From an uncultured Prevotella sp. (GTDB taxonomy: Bacteria > Bacteroidota > Bacteroidia > Bacteroidales > Bacteroidaceae): 36,939 nt of DNA. The stretch is taken from contig USSA01000007.1 of the NCBI GenBank assembly GCA_900557255.1, forward strand, positions 1 to 36,939, read 5' to 3'. The notes under the pieces were generated by a model. It was not told where the DNA came from. It saw nothing but the letters and a program-made list of their open reading frames with translations, and did no database searches. Positions 1 through 8,926 of this stretch are shown here, piece after piece; position 1 is the first letter of the stretch, and the number at the start of each line of letters is the position of its first letter. The translations under genes and the position numbers were made by a program.

Positions 1-17
1 GCTATACAATCCGACTG

Positions 18-50
18 CAAAAATACGAAAATTTATTGAGAAAAGACAAG
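18..50 (-). promoter_or_regulatory. Possible promoter for a gene left of the window
   Basis: On the minus strand the box TATTTTTG (25 to 18) fits the Bacteroidetes -7 consensus TAnnTTTG, and a TTG triplet lies upstream at 50 to 48. It would drive a minus-strand gene beyond the left edge. The spacing is a little long and no start codon is visible, so this is a weak call. Otherwise positions 1 to 211 hold no recognisable gene. Confidence 0.25.
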
Positions 51-81
51 AAATGACAGGAAATATAAATGCTGCAACGCA

Positions 82-107
82 AATTTAAGACTATTTAAGT
101 CTAAATT
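82..107. repeat. Inverted repeat downstream of the lysozyme gene
   Basis: A 10-bp stem, AATTTA(A)GACT against AGTCTAAATT, has one bulged A and the 5-nt loop ATTTA. It lies about 100 bp past the stop of the last transfer gene and could end or stabilise that transcript. There is no clear T-tract on the minus strand, so calling it a terminator is only a guess. Confidence 0.3.
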
Positions 108-211
108 CTTTAATATCTCAGAAATTTTACATAAACAAATACCTGTTTTATGCGATCTTTGTATGCTGTTAGGCTAATATACTTCAAGTGCCGATGAAGT
201 ACTACTGCGTT

Positions 212-754
212 TTATGGAATGTATAATAGTTGAAGTTCCGTCATTCTCCGCCTTTTGATGGACGGAATGCATTTGCCTCTCCATCTGCAAAAGTCAAGAT
301 AATCCTTTTCTATATCACACAATCCTCGCTCAATCTTTTGCAGGAGACGGCTCTTCGGAAATCTTTTGTTCCCTAATATCTTGTAGGGTCCGACATTATA
401 GGCAAGTACGGCAAGGAGTAGTGAGTCCTTTCCATACTTGCGAAACATAGCACATAATTTGGTGAGATCCGAACGCAACAGGGAGTCGGCTTGCTGAAAA
501 GTAAGGTTCTTCTTGAACTTCTCATGCGGCAATATCCGATGTCCCCATCCAATATAGGGATAGTTGCGCTTGATGTCGTGCCATCCCTCATAATACTTGA
601 TGCAGCGCACTGCTCGCTCAAAGGGTGGCAAAGCGAAAATGCCCAAGTCGGTTTGGCTTGGGCTATCAGTTGTGGGTGTTTTGTTCTGTGCCGCAATACT
701 TTGACACAGAAACAAGAGCATTATAGTGATGTATGTCCTTATCTTTTTTGTCAT
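212..754 (-). CDS. Exported lysozyme-like protein of the transfer operon
   Basis: 180 aa with a signal peptide (about residues 1 to 22, ending AAQ). The middle resembles phage-type (GH24-like) lysozymes: Y55-E56-G57 followed by GWGH (69 to 72), the counterpart of the usual EG...TIGYGH block. Bacteroidales conjugative elements commonly carry such a lysozyme at the end of the tra operon, where it would open peptidoglycan locally for the mating channel. Glu56 fits the catalytic acid, but the Asp and Thr usually found between it and the GYGH block are not obvious (the stretch reads NYPYIGWGH), so activity is uncertain. It is the last gene of the minus-strand transfer operon, 42 bp after the coupling protein. 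Confidence 0.75.
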   Translation of the reverse strand: MTKKIRTYITIMLLFLCQSIAAQNKTPTTDSPSQTDLGIFALPPFERAVRCIKYYEGWHDIKRNYPYIGWGHRILPHEKFKKNLTFQQADSLLRSDLTKLCAMFRKYGKDSLLLAVLAYNVGPYKILGNKRFPKSRLLQKIERGLCDIEKDYLDFCRWRGKCIPSIKRRRMTELQLLYIP

Positions 755-796
755 GGATGTTGATTTTGTTTTGCTTTTGGGGACGCCATTGTTTTG

Positions 797-2980
797 TTAC
801 TTGGCATTCTTCTTGTTGAATATTTCTGCTATCATGGCTTTCACGTCCTCACCAACTTGCACGAAGTTTTTATAGAGGATGCGCTCACGCTCATCACGGC
901 TCTTGAAGGTGTAGAACTTGGGTAGTGGCATATACTCGCTTTCTTCTTTCTTAATGTCTGCCATATCGAAGTCGGTCTTGCAATAGAACTTACTGGTCTT
1001 GAACTCGTCGCTCTCCTGTATGTTCATACTGCCATTCATGCCTGTCTTGGTTGCCACAAAGTCTCTTGCGGTCTGACCGCAAATCCATCCTGTCGGCATA
1101 TCCGAGATTTTACTGGCTGGCACAAGACTGTCCATATTCTCATTCAGATTAATGCTCGTCTTGTCTCTATCGATGGTCACGCCTTTCTTCAGTTGCACCA
1201 CCTTTCCAAAGATGTCAGACGACAGCCATTCCAGCGTTTCCTTGCTTCGTGCCGAACCGCTCACCACATTGCCTACGGTGGTAATGATCTTCTGCATACC
1301 CACCTTTCCATAGTCTGCTTCCAACTGGGGCAACTCCTGGAATCCCAAGGCGACGCTCACCTTGTTGCTTCGGGCTGTACCTATCAGTCTATCTATTTTG
1401 TGGAAGTAGAGGGTCGGCAACTCGTCCACGATGATACTCACAGGGATGTTCTTGCCTTGCCCTGTGTTTACTCGTGTTACCAAGCGGTTAAGAATAAGGG
1501 CGTTCAATGCCCCGATAATGCTCTCCATCTCTGGGTCATTGGCTATCAGCAGATAACTCGGATTCTTCGGGTCACTTACTTTCAGATCGAAGTCATCGCC
1601 ATCCTTATGGAAGATCCAATAGCTTTCCTTGGTGGCAAGGCGTGAGGTATAGACACGCAGGGTGCCTATCATACCCTCCAACTGCTCCATCGCCTTGTTC
1701 TTCAAGGCGGTTTGGAATGGTCCCAACAACGGTGCTACCTCATTGTCGGTCTCCAACACATTGAAGATGGTCTGGTAGCTTTCATTCAGAAAGCTCAGGA
1801 TATGGGGCATATCGCTGTACTTGCCCAACCAATAGGCTGGCTCCACTTCTTCTCCTGCATGGTTAAACACCTTTCCGGTCGGCTTCATCTGCATGGTCTT
1901 CGGGTCAAGTACTTTCTCCGCTATCAGCATCTTGCCGTCCTTGTCGTATGGTTCCTTGCCATAGTTGATGAAGAAGTAGATACAGGCGGCGAGGAAGTTG
2001 ACGGCTGAGGTCTGGAAAAACTGGTCGCTGCCGCCACCGCCTTCTTTCTTGCCTTTTTGCAGTGATTCAAGCAGTGTCTCTGCGGTCTCGCTCGCTGCAG
2101 CCAAGTTATTGATATACTTCTGCTGTATCGGGTTCACTCGCTTGGAGTATTCCACATCCACAAAGTTGATGATGTTGAACTTGCAGCCTTCTGGCAGCTT
2201 GCCCAACTGTTGGTTCTTCTTGTAGTGGTAGTACAGTTTGGTTGCCAAGGTCGGGAACTTGTAGTCGTAAACGACCATGGCAAAGCCCTTTGCACTGTGC
2301 TGACGGATGAACGGTTCGATAATAGAAAAAGTCTTACCGCTACCAGGCGTACCCACCACCCATGTGCCACGGAAAGGGTTCACGATGTTCACCCATCCCT
2401 TGCGGAACTTACCCTTATAGTAGTAGCGCATAGGGATATTCACGCTGTACTTATTATATTCCTCCTTCTGGCACTGTTCAAAACTCTCGTTCTCAAAATT
2501 GAAACGGTCTTTCATCAGTCCTTCCTTCAAGAACTTCGAGATGTTGTCCAAGGCGATATGCACCAATACCGTTCCGATGATGGTTGCTACCATATAGAGT
2601 ATGATGTTCAATCTTAGGGCATAGAGACGAGTGTCCATCACATAGCCAAAGAGCCACACGGACAATACCAACAGCAGCACGCCACTCACCAAGGGGTACA
2701 GCACCTGCCTTCGGGCATCAAACTCCAAGTGTTTCTTGTTTCTCGTGCCTACACAGGTGATGCACACCAACAAGAACGTCACCACCTTGCTATACACCAA
2801 GTTGCCGTCATGGTAGATGAACCACTGCTTGATACGGTCGTGCAGGTCACACACCACACCACCAAAGCCGTCTATCGCCCTTGGGTCTATGGCATACTCA
2901 AAGAACTCCATCAACACGGATATGTAGATGACCGCCCTGAATATCTTGTAAAATCCTTGTAACTCCTTGCTTTCTTCCAT
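797..2980 (-). CDS. VirD4/TraG-type conjugative coupling protein (T4CP, MobC-like)
   Basis: 727 aa. Hydrophobic segments at about 64 to 78, 96 to 113 and 123 to 143 form an N-terminal membrane anchor. Walker A is GTPGSGKT (210 to 217) and Walker B is VSIIVDE (514 to 520). The family couples the relaxase-DNA complex to the type IV secretion channel by ATP hydrolysis at the inner membrane. In Bacteroidales ICEs this protein is often annotated MobC, or as a YWFCY-domain or TraG/VirD4 protein, and usually sits beside a relaxase gene. No relaxase is visible in this window, so it is probably to the left. Only 12 bp separate it from traN, so the two are cotranscribed. Confidence 0.9.
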   Translation of the reverse strand: MEESKELQGFYKIFRAVIYISVLMEFFEYAIDPRAIDGFGGVVCDLHDRIKQWFIYHDGNLVYSKVVTFLLVCITCVGTRNKKHLEFDARRQVLYPLVSGVLLLVLSVWLFGYVMDTRLYALRLNIILYMVATIIGTVLVHIALDNISKFLKEGLMKDRFNFENESFEQCQKEEYNKYSVNIPMRYYYKGKFRKGWVNIVNPFRGTWVVGTPGSGKTFSIIEPFIRQHSAKGFAMVVYDYKFPTLATKLYYHYKKNQQLGKLPEGCKFNIINFVDVEYSKRVNPIQQKYINNLAAASETAETLLESLQKGKKEGGGGSDQFFQTSAVNFLAACIYFFINYGKEPYDKDGKMLIAEKVLDPKTMQMKPTGKVFNHAGEEVEPAYWLGKYSDMPHILSFLNESYQTIFNVLETDNEVAPLLGPFQTALKNKAMEQLEGMIGTLRVYTSRLATKESYWIFHKDGDDFDLKVSDPKNPSYLLIANDPEMESIIGALNALILNRLVTRVNTGQGKNIPVSIIVDELPTLYFHKIDRLIGTARSNKVSVALGFQELPQLEADYGKVGMQKIITTVGNVVSGSARSKETLEWLSSDIFGKVVQLKKGVTIDRDKTSINLNENMDSLVPASKISDMPTGWICGQTARDFVATKTGMNGSMNIQESDEFKTSKFYCKTDFDMADIKKEESEYMPLPKFYTFKSRDERERILYKNFVQVGEDVKAMIAEIFNKKNAK

Positions 2981-2992
2981 TGGATATGATTG

Positions 2993-3859
2993 CTATTTTA
3001 GAAAAATCGGATTGAAAGAGTCGGCTGACAGCACATCGCTATAGTTCACTTTCAATGAGATGGTGCGACCGCTGATTTGGTTCTCCGTCATTTCGATGGT
3101 TAATTGCTTGTCATTCGGGAATGTCATTTTCCGAATGACTATCACATTGCGGTAGCCATAGCGGAAACGCTTAGTATGTTCCAACGTGAACACAGGATGC
3201 AACTCTACCATCTGTGAGTTGGTTGCCTTTGTGGTCTTCTTGTCCGTCAGTTTCATTCGTATTTGGTCTATGTCAAACGGTATGTCTGTCTTGTTCTCCA
3301 CCGAGAAGTCCAAAAAGAAATAGTCGCCCGATGAATAGATGTTGTTCAGTCGCATCACCATTTTATGCGCTTTGGTCTTCACATTGTTCACATGGGCTTC
3401 CGAACTCCAAATTTCACGAGCATAACGAGCCATGTCCGTAGAGGACAATGTGACCGCAGGATTGTTATAGGCATTCTTCTCTATCTGTTGTATCTCCTTA
3501 TCCGTCACTGCCTCTTGTAGTCTTGTGGTATAGAGCAGCGCATATTGCGTGCGGTATCGTTCCGTCACAATGGTCACGATGGCAAGCACTTCGCCATCTT
3601 CATGCAGTCCCTCTTTGGGTTTCAGACGCACAGTATTGTTGATGGGTTGGTCTCCTGCTATCTTGTCGGTGGATATATCCACAAAGCGGATGGGTTCACT
3701 TGCCGTAATGACCGTAGTCACTTGCTCGTTCACGGTCAGCTGTTCCATCTCCTGGAATGTGCAGGGCTGATAGCTCTCCGCACTGGTCTGTTGTGCCATC
3801 ATCGGAGTGGCACTTATTGCACACATCATCAGTGTGCCAATGGTCTTCTTGATATTCAT
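2993..3859 (-). CDS. traN: Conjugative transposon protein TraN (DUF4138)
   Basis: 288 aa with a signal peptide (about 1 to 22, ending MMAQ). The body is beta-rich with the pattern of Bacteroidetes TraN, for example the ITASEPIRFVDIS segment near residue 53 and a YRTQYALLY segment near residue 105. TraN is taken to be an outer-envelope part of the mating channel, the functional counterpart of VirB9. Its position after traM and before the coupling protein agrees with this. The 25-bp gap to traM suggests one operon. Confidence 0.88.
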   Translation of the reverse strand: MNIKKTIGTLMMCAISATPMMAQQTSAESYQPCTFQEMEQLTVNEQVTTVITASEPIRFVDISTDKIAGDQPINNTVRLKPKEGLHEDGEVLAIVTIVTERYRTQYALLYTTRLQEAVTDKEIQQIEKNAYNNPAVTLSSTDMARYAREIWSSEAHVNNVKTKAHKMVMRLNNIYSSGDYFFLDFSVENKTDIPFDIDQIRMKLTDKKTTKATNSQMVELHPVFTLEHTKRFRYGYRNVIVIRKMTFPNDKQLTIEMTENQISGRTISLKVNYSDVLSADSFNPIFLK

Positions 3860-3884
3860 ATTCGTATTCTTTGGATGTTGACGT

Positions 3885-5060
3885 TTACTTACTCTTGGTC
3901 TCTTTACTGTTTATCAGATACACAAAGGTGCCATATTTCAGTTTTACCTTGTTCTTCTTGATAGCCTTGCCTATGGCATTGCTTGTTTTCTGATAGGCAT
4001 TCTGCATGGTCTGCATGCCCCACTGTGAAAAGCTGCTGCCTGTATTGGTGGTGTTCATATCCACATTGCCGGTCACGGCTCCGCTTGCCACATCCTTGGT
4101 GGTCTCACGGAACTGGCTGCTTGGCACATACAATCCTTCCATGCCGTCGGTATCATATAGTGACAGGTTGATTTTCACTATTTCATCATCCACCAACACA
4201 CTTTTCACCGTGCCTTTTACTCGTTGTGAGCCAAAACCGCTCATGGTGGCATACAGGTATGCACCTTTCTTCACCACCATTTCTCCGATTTCCACATCAT
4301 CAAGCAGTCGCAAGCGGACACGGCTTCCGTCCATCGCCTTGATATTCTCGTCAATGATAGCCTTGATCAGTGTCGGCTCTTTCTCATTTACTGCCAATGT
4401 GTTGAAATAGTCCGATGATGTCTTCACCTTTTTCACCACTTCGCTTGGCTTGTCGTTCTTGTCCGCTTCCTTTCGGGCATTCTCATTTACCTTGATTTTG
4501 CCTTCAATGTTGATACCGCCCTTGGCTGTAGCTGTTGTTTCATCGGATGCTGTTGCTGAAGACGATGAGTTCTGTTGCGTGGCTTGCTGTCCCTTCAGCC
4601 TTGCTTCGGCAAGTGCCTTGTTCAGCTCTGCCAACGCCTCGTTCTCTCTTTGTCGCTCATGGGCTTCTTGCGCTTCTCTCTGTTTTTCCATTTCTGCTTG
4701 CCTCTTGGCTTCGGCATCCAACTGTTGCAGTTCTGCATCCGAATACTTGCTTTGGTATTCTTCTTTTTCTTGCTCATTGTCTCGGTCTATATTCTCCACG
4801 GCACTATGGTCTTCTATCTTGCCGTAGGCATTCAACATGTTCTCATACTTGCCTCCAATACCGTCACCGCCCTTGATATGAGCTTGTGGCAGGTTCGGAT
4901 TCAGATATTCCGTGGTCTGCATATTGGCATCCTGTTTCTCCGCAACCTTGGTATCAAAGAGGTCGAAGATAAAGTAGGATGCACCGAGCAGTGGAAGATA
5001 GACAATCGCAGGTAGCATGTACTTGGGTTGTCTGAAATTGATTCTTTCTGTCAGCTTCAT
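3885..5060 (-). CDS. traM: Conjugative transposon protein TraM (VirB10-like)
   Basis: 391 aa. A cytoplasmic N-terminus (INFRQPKYMLP) is followed by one membrane segment at about residues 16 to 33. Next come a charged Glu/Gln/Ala-rich coiled-coil stretch (about 95 to 165), a low-complexity linker, and a C-terminal beta domain that includes VRLRLLDDVEIGEMVVKKG and a YVPSSQF motif. The layout of anchor, flexible periplasmic linker and beta-barrel-like C-terminus is that of TraM, the VirB10-type scaffold that spans the periplasm. The gene starts 2 bp after the traL stop, in the conserved order L-M-N. Confidence 0.9.
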   Translation of the reverse strand: MKLTERINFRQPKYMLPAIVYLPLLGASYFIFDLFDTKVAEKQDANMQTTEYLNPNLPQAHIKGGDGIGGKYENMLNAYGKIEDHSAVENIDRDNEQEKEEYQSKYSDAELQQLDAEAKRQAEMEKQREAQEAHERQRENEALAELNKALAEARLKGQQATQQNSSSSATASDETTATAKGGINIEGKIKVNENARKEADKNDKPSEVVKKVKTSSDYFNTLAVNEKEPTLIKAIIDENIKAMDGSRVRLRLLDDVEIGEMVVKKGAYLYATMSGFGSQRVKGTVKSVLVDDEIVKINLSLYDTDGMEGLYVPSSQFRETTKDVASGAVTGNVDMNTTNTGSSFSQWGMQTMQNAYQKTSNAIGKAIKKNKVKLKYGTFVYLINSKETKSK

Positions 5061-5062
5061 CG

Positions 5063-5449
5063 TTATTTGTCTTTATGAGGACGGCGTGCATCCTCATTGG
5101 TTCTTACTATGTCCTTTGCATTCCCCATATTCTGATGGCGAGCCTTTATCAAGGAGTCCTGCCGCTCCGTGGCTGTTCTTCGCTCTCCCTGATAATGGTA
5201 AGCTCTTGCCATGCGATAGATGTTGAAACTGAAGCTCACACCTACAAATCCGAACACGATGACCAGAAACAGTGTCTTATGCAGGTCGGCAAACCTCTGT
5301 ACCTTGGCTGCCGCCTTGTCTATTCTGCACATCTTGGCAAACTTCCTTCCAGCTCTCACGTCTCGCTCATAGCGTTCCTTGTATTTGGGGTCGTCCTTGT
5401 CGGGCATCTTCTCCCCAATGAGCATCTGCTTAAATCCTTTTGTGTTCAT
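5063..5449 (-). CDS. traL: TraL-like membrane protein of the transfer apparatus
   Basis: 128 aa. A basic cytoplasmic N-terminus is followed by a single membrane segment (about 59 to 77, FLVIVFGFVGVSF) and a charged tail. Size, single-span topology and position between traK and traM match TraL (DUF3989-like). Its role in the channel is not established. The assignment rests mainly on gene order, because the sequence has few fixed motifs. Confidence 0.75.
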   Translation of the reverse strand: MNTKGFKQMLIGEKMPDKDDPKYKERYERDVRAGRKFAKMCRIDKAAAKVQRFADLHKTLFLVIVFGFVGVSFSFNIYRMARAYHYQGERRTATERQDSLIKARHQNMGNAKDIVRTNEDARRPHKDK

Positions 5450-5493
5450 CGTTATTTCTTTTTTTACCTTTTTACTTCTTTACCCTTTTGCCT

Positions 5494-6108
5494 TTAATAG
5501 TTCGACTTTGTCTTCTGGTCAATATCCTTGTTGAGCAAGGTTCTCCAGTTCACTATCAGCAATCCATGTGGATTGTTGTCAGTCCTCGGAACTCGTTTCA
5601 GTTGTCCTGCCGTCACCAGCTCACGTGTCAGCACATTGGTTCTGCGCTCGATGCGCTGTCTGCCGTAGTAGGTGAACCCCATCTTCTCCTTGTCAAACTT
5701 AATGCTGTCACAGAAGATGCTGAACACGGCACTCGTTCCCATGATGTTGGAGTAGAATCCCTTCTCCTTTAGTGTATTGTACTGCGCCAATCCTGTCTCA
5801 TCCACCAGGTACATGGCTTTCTCCATCGTGTATTTGATGTACTTGTCATCAGGTGCCAACGTAAAGAAGTAGTGATGGAACATCTCGATATGACTCTTTG
5901 CTTCCACATCCAGTGTCTCATCCATCGTCGTACGCTGCACCAGAATTGGTACATTGCCATCCAATACATAAATTTTGTTCTGTGCATCCACCACCATGTT
6001 CTTCGCTGTCCAGATGCTACTGATACTTATCAGCACGCATCCAACTAGGAACAAGCTACAGATGATAGTCACCAACTTCACCTTATTCTCTAAATTCTTG
6101 ATTACCAT
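5494..6108 (-). CDS. traK: Conjugative transposon protein TraK (VirB8-like)
   Basis: 204 aa. A short cytoplasmic N-terminus (MVIKNLENKVK) precedes one membrane helix at about 12 to 33, and the rest is periplasmic. Features typical of TraK include HIEMFHHYFFTLAPDD (92 to 107) and the stretch around Y129 and N140. The family corresponds to VirB8, a periplasmic assembly factor of type IV secretion. It lies between traJ and traL in the standard order, with gaps of about 45 bp on both sides that contain T-rich sequence. Confidence 0.9.
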   Translation of the reverse strand: MVIKNLENKVKLVTIICSLFLVGCVLISISSIWTAKNMVVDAQNKIYVLDGNVPILVQRTTMDETLDVEAKSHIEMFHHYFFTLAPDDKYIKYTMEKAMYLVDETGLAQYNTLKEKGFYSNIMGTSAVFSIFCDSIKFDKEKMGFTYYGRQRIERRTNVLTRELVTAGQLKRVPRTDNNPHGLLIVNWRTLLNKDIDQKTKSNY

Positions 6109-6153
6109 TGCTATTTCGTTTTTTTACCTTTTTACTCTTTTACCCTTTTACCT

Positions 6154-7290
6154 TTAATGAACAACATGCGCCAATGTTCCCTGTGCCGACATTTTGGCTT
6201 GCTGTGCCACACCCTCACCGAAGTTTCTTGTGGAGAAGGCGGTATCGCCCTCTGGTATCATCCATGCCGCAAGGTCTGGAACCAAGTTCAGACACTTCAA
6301 AGCCACGATACTTGCTGCCATCAGATACCCTGCCGAGAAGAACGAGTTCTGCAAGTATGCCGCCATCGTCTGCTCCGATGCGGTGATTGCCGTCAGGTTC
6401 TCCACCTGTATGCAGAGTACAATGTCGAAAAGTAGCAGTACATAGAATCCTACGAAGTAGAGCATCGCTCCATAGAAATGCACGGTCAGATACCTTGTCA
6501 GCCACTTCGCCCAACTGCTTTCCCATTTCGGCAATAGCGAGAATGCCCATTGTATCGGTCCGAATATCGTCAGCATTCCCAATAGTATCTGTTGGCAATA
6601 GATGGTACTCCACCAACCGATACGAAACACGATCAATGCTATCAGCATTACTATCTTGTCGATGTTCACTACGGCTCCTGCAGTCAGTGAGGTAAACCAC
6701 AGCTTGGCTGCGTCCTTTTCCATGTTGGTCACTTCATCCACACCAGTCTGCTCCATGGTCGATTCCACCAGATTCGGGTCTGTTGTTCCCGTATGAGCAA
6801 TGTCTGCCTGGGCTTGTACGTTGGTGTACATCGTATCTCTGGTATAGATGAGCTGCTGAACTTCCGTAAACTTGTCCTCTATCTGTGTGGCTTCCGCTTC
6901 ATAAAGGTCATGGGTATAACTTCCTATGGAGTTTGGAATGTAACTCAGAAAGTCCAGTACGCACCAACTGCTACCACTGTTCGTCATACCAGTATCGGCA
7001 GGTGGGTACCACCAACAGAGGACAATGCTTATCACCAATGGTTTGAATAGTTTCATCACATCTAGTGGCTCATGCTTCACCATCATCTTGTAGGCCATAT
7101 TAGCTGCCACCACGATGGAGAAGAGAGCTGCGAGTGCCATACACATCTGGACGACCCACCAAAAAGGTCCGTTTGAGCCTGTAAAAGTAGCGTCGCACAG
7201 GAACTCGTTGGTCTGGAAAATCACGTCATCAATCTCTTCTTCCAAGATATTGATGCCGAAGTCGGATAATATGCTGCTGTTGTCTGCCAT
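6154..7290 (-). CDS. traJ: Conjugative transposon protein TraJ (polytopic membrane protein)
   Basis: 378 aa with at least five hydrophobic segments, including about 46 to 66, 86 to 96, 203 to 222 and 274 to 298. The N-terminal part around FLCDATFTGSNGPFWWVVQM and the central region WWSTIYCQQILLGMLTIFGP are characteristic of TraJ. By topology and neighbourhood it is the VirB6-like inner-membrane channel component. It is followed by traK and preceded, 6 bp away, by the 261-aa exported protein, so it belongs to the same operon. Confidence 0.9.
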   Translation of the reverse strand: MADNSSILSDFGINILEEEIDDVIFQTNEFLCDATFTGSNGPFWWVVQMCMALAALFSIVVAANMAYKMMVKHEPLDVMKLFKPLVISIVLCWWYPPADTGMTNSGSSWCVLDFLSYIPNSIGSYTHDLYEAEATQIEDKFTEVQQLIYTRDTMYTNVQAQADIAHTGTTDPNLVESTMEQTGVDEVTNMEKDAAKLWFTSLTAGAVVNIDKIVMLIALIVFRIGWWSTIYCQQILLGMLTIFGPIQWAFSLLPKWESSWAKWLTRYLTVHFYGAMLYFVGFYVLLLFDIVLCIQVENLTAITASEQTMAAYLQNSFFSAGYLMAASIVALKCLNLVPDLAAWMIPEGDTAFSTRNFGEGVAQQAKMSAQGTLAHVVH

Positions 7291-7296
7291 GACTCC

Positions 7297-8082
7297 TTAT
7301 CTGTTTATTTTCAAATCATTGTCATCCTCATTCGAGCCGTTATTACTGCCAGAAGATGTGTTGTTTCTCACTGCCATTCCTGCCTCTCGCCATTTGCTGG
7401 ATGCACTGCTGATGATATTTCGTTTGTTGGCGGTCTGGTAGTTGCCGTTTGCTGTCAACAATTCCTTGGTCTTGCTGGCATTCGACATCTGCACCAGTTG
7501 CTTCACAAGTGTCTCGTTCTGTTTTGCCACATCTGCATAAATCTGTAGGTACATCTTCTTACGCTTGGCATTGGGCATATAGGCATCCTTAGTGGCTTTG
7601 ATGGCTGTCTCATAGACATGATAGTATTCTGTCCAGCGTTGCTTGTCACCGATGGATCCGCCTACAGGCAGGATGCGGTCGATGTTCTTCTTGAAGGCAT
7701 CCATCTTGCTGTTTATCTTGCTTCCTTCCACCTTCCATGCCAGATCCACCTGTCGGTCTGCCATATTCAACGCCTCAATCTCTGCTCTCTTGGTCAGGGC
7801 AGAGTCGATGGTTTCGGCATATTCCACTTGATTGTAGGCTCCGATTCCTGCCGTGGTACGAAAACCGAGTTTGTTCTTGCTGGCAGCCGATTTCTTGTAA
7901 CTGCTGTGCAGTAACTGATAGTACAATTCTGGTGACAGACTACCACTACCGATTTCCATCACCGTTATCTGGTTCTTTTTCGAACTGTCATGATTGTATG
8001 TTACACCACTTTGGGCATTGCCGCTGATAGCGACTCCCAACATCAACATGATGGTTCCTATTCTTGTTTTCTTTCTATCCAT
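7297..8082 (-). CDS. Exported transfer-operon protein, possibly DUF5045-like
   Basis: 261 aa with a signal peptide (about 1 to 23, cleavage after GNAQ). The body is mostly helical and charged, with a Ser/Asn/Gly/Asp-rich C-terminal tail. It sits where CTnDOT-type elements have traI, between the VirB4 ATPase and traJ. Near its C-terminus it shares a short KWREAG motif with the RWRVAG end of the 279-aa neighbour, which suggests the two are related or interact. I recall similar proteins annotated DUF5045 in Bacteroides ICEs, but that is from memory and untested. The function is unknown; a periplasmic role in mating-channel assembly is likely. Confidence 0.65.
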   Translation of the reverse strand: MDRKKTRIGTIMLMLGVAISGNAQSGVTYNHDSSKKNQITVMEIGSGSLSPELYYQLLHSSYKKSAASKNKLGFRTTAGIGAYNQVEYAETIDSALTKRAEIEALNMADRQVDLAWKVEGSKINSKMDAFKKNIDRILPVGGSIGDKQRWTEYYHVYETAIKATKDAYMPNAKRKKMYLQIYADVAKQNETLVKQLVQMSNASKTKELLTANGNYQTANKRNIISSASSKWREAGMAVRNNTSSGSNNGSNEDDNDLKINR

Positions 8083-8125
8083 GCCTATACATTATTATAT
8101 ATGGGATTATAAATTCTTCGTTCTC

Positions 8126-8926
8126 TCAATATCCGAGTTTACCTGCCACTCGCCACCGACCGAAGGCATCTTCCAGTATTTGCTGCTTGCTTTTGGTTCG
8201 GTAAACCTTTTCTTTCCAATAGCCGATGCGCACTTGGATATATCGCCACGACTCAAAGTAGCTTTTGTTCAGATGCTTCTCTATATTGTCAAGCGAGGTG
8301 TTGATGCTTTCCAACACCAAAAGAAGGTCTGCCGTAGAACACGCTGCCGCTCCTGTGGCATACAGCACCAAGTCGCTCATGCTTTTATAGAGGTATTCGC
8401 CTTCATTTGCGATACTCTCTATGGCTCGTCGGTTGATGCCTATCAGTATGGTATCGGCAAGCGAGATGCGCTTTCGTTTGATGACTTTTTTGTTGTAGTC
8501 ATCCAACAGCTTCTTATAGTCCGATATTCTGTCGCTCACACCCTCGTAGGTGGAGTATACGTTCAGACTGGTTCGTAAACTTTGATATAGCACATCTATC
8601 ACATCAAATGCCCTGGTGTACTTGTCAAGGTCAACGTTCAGTTCCTTGTATGCCTTGGTCTCGTCCTTACTGTAACCGTGCAATAGTTTATTGCTGTATT
8701 CCAACGTGCTTCGTGCAAGCAACAGACTCCGCTGTTTCTTGTGGTCATTGATGTAGGCTTCTACGCTGGCAACATCAAATCCCCATTGGGCGAATATTTT
8801 AGAGGGGAGGGCGAGGAGCAAGATTGCTATCAGCAATGTTCTCACAATATCCATTCGTCGCTTCTTGCTCACTGGCCCTGCACCCCTCTCCGCTGCATCA
8901 GCCTTGTATTCTTTTCTATTTCTCAT
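8126..8926 (-). CDS. Exported transfer-operon protein of unknown function
   Basis: About 266 aa from the chosen ATG. The frame is open up to 8965, but that longer start would overlap the upstream gene by 50 bp. The start given here overlaps it by 11 bp, as expected for translational coupling. A third candidate at 8854 places the signal-peptide-like segment (MDIVRTLLIAILLLALPSKIFAQ, split here as MDIVRTLLIA and ILLLALPSKIFAQ) at the very N-terminus. The mature part is helical and ends RWRVAGKLGY, like the tail motif of the next gene. There is no recognisable catalytic motif. Its place in the operon suggests a periplasmic role in transfer. Confidence 0.6.
   Translation of the reverse strand: MRNRKEYKADAAERGAGPVSKKRRMDIVRTLLIAILLLALPSKIFAQWGFDVASVEAYINDHKKQRSLLLARSTLEYSNKLLHGYSKDETKAYKELNVDLDKYTRAFDVIDVLYQSLRTSLNVYSTYEGVSDRISDYKKLLDDYNKKVIKRKRISLADTILIGINRRAIESIANEGEYLYKSMSDLVLYATGAAACSTADLLLVLESINTSLDNIEKHLNKSYFESWRYIQVRIGYWKEKVYRTKSKQQILEDAFGRWRVAGKLGY

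Noticed and set aside
1193..1645. Long plus-strand frames opposite the tra genes, such as 150 codons here and 266 codons at 13224 to 14024
   Set aside because: They are antisense to clear homologs with Walker motifs and show no signal peptide, domain or spacing consistent with genes.
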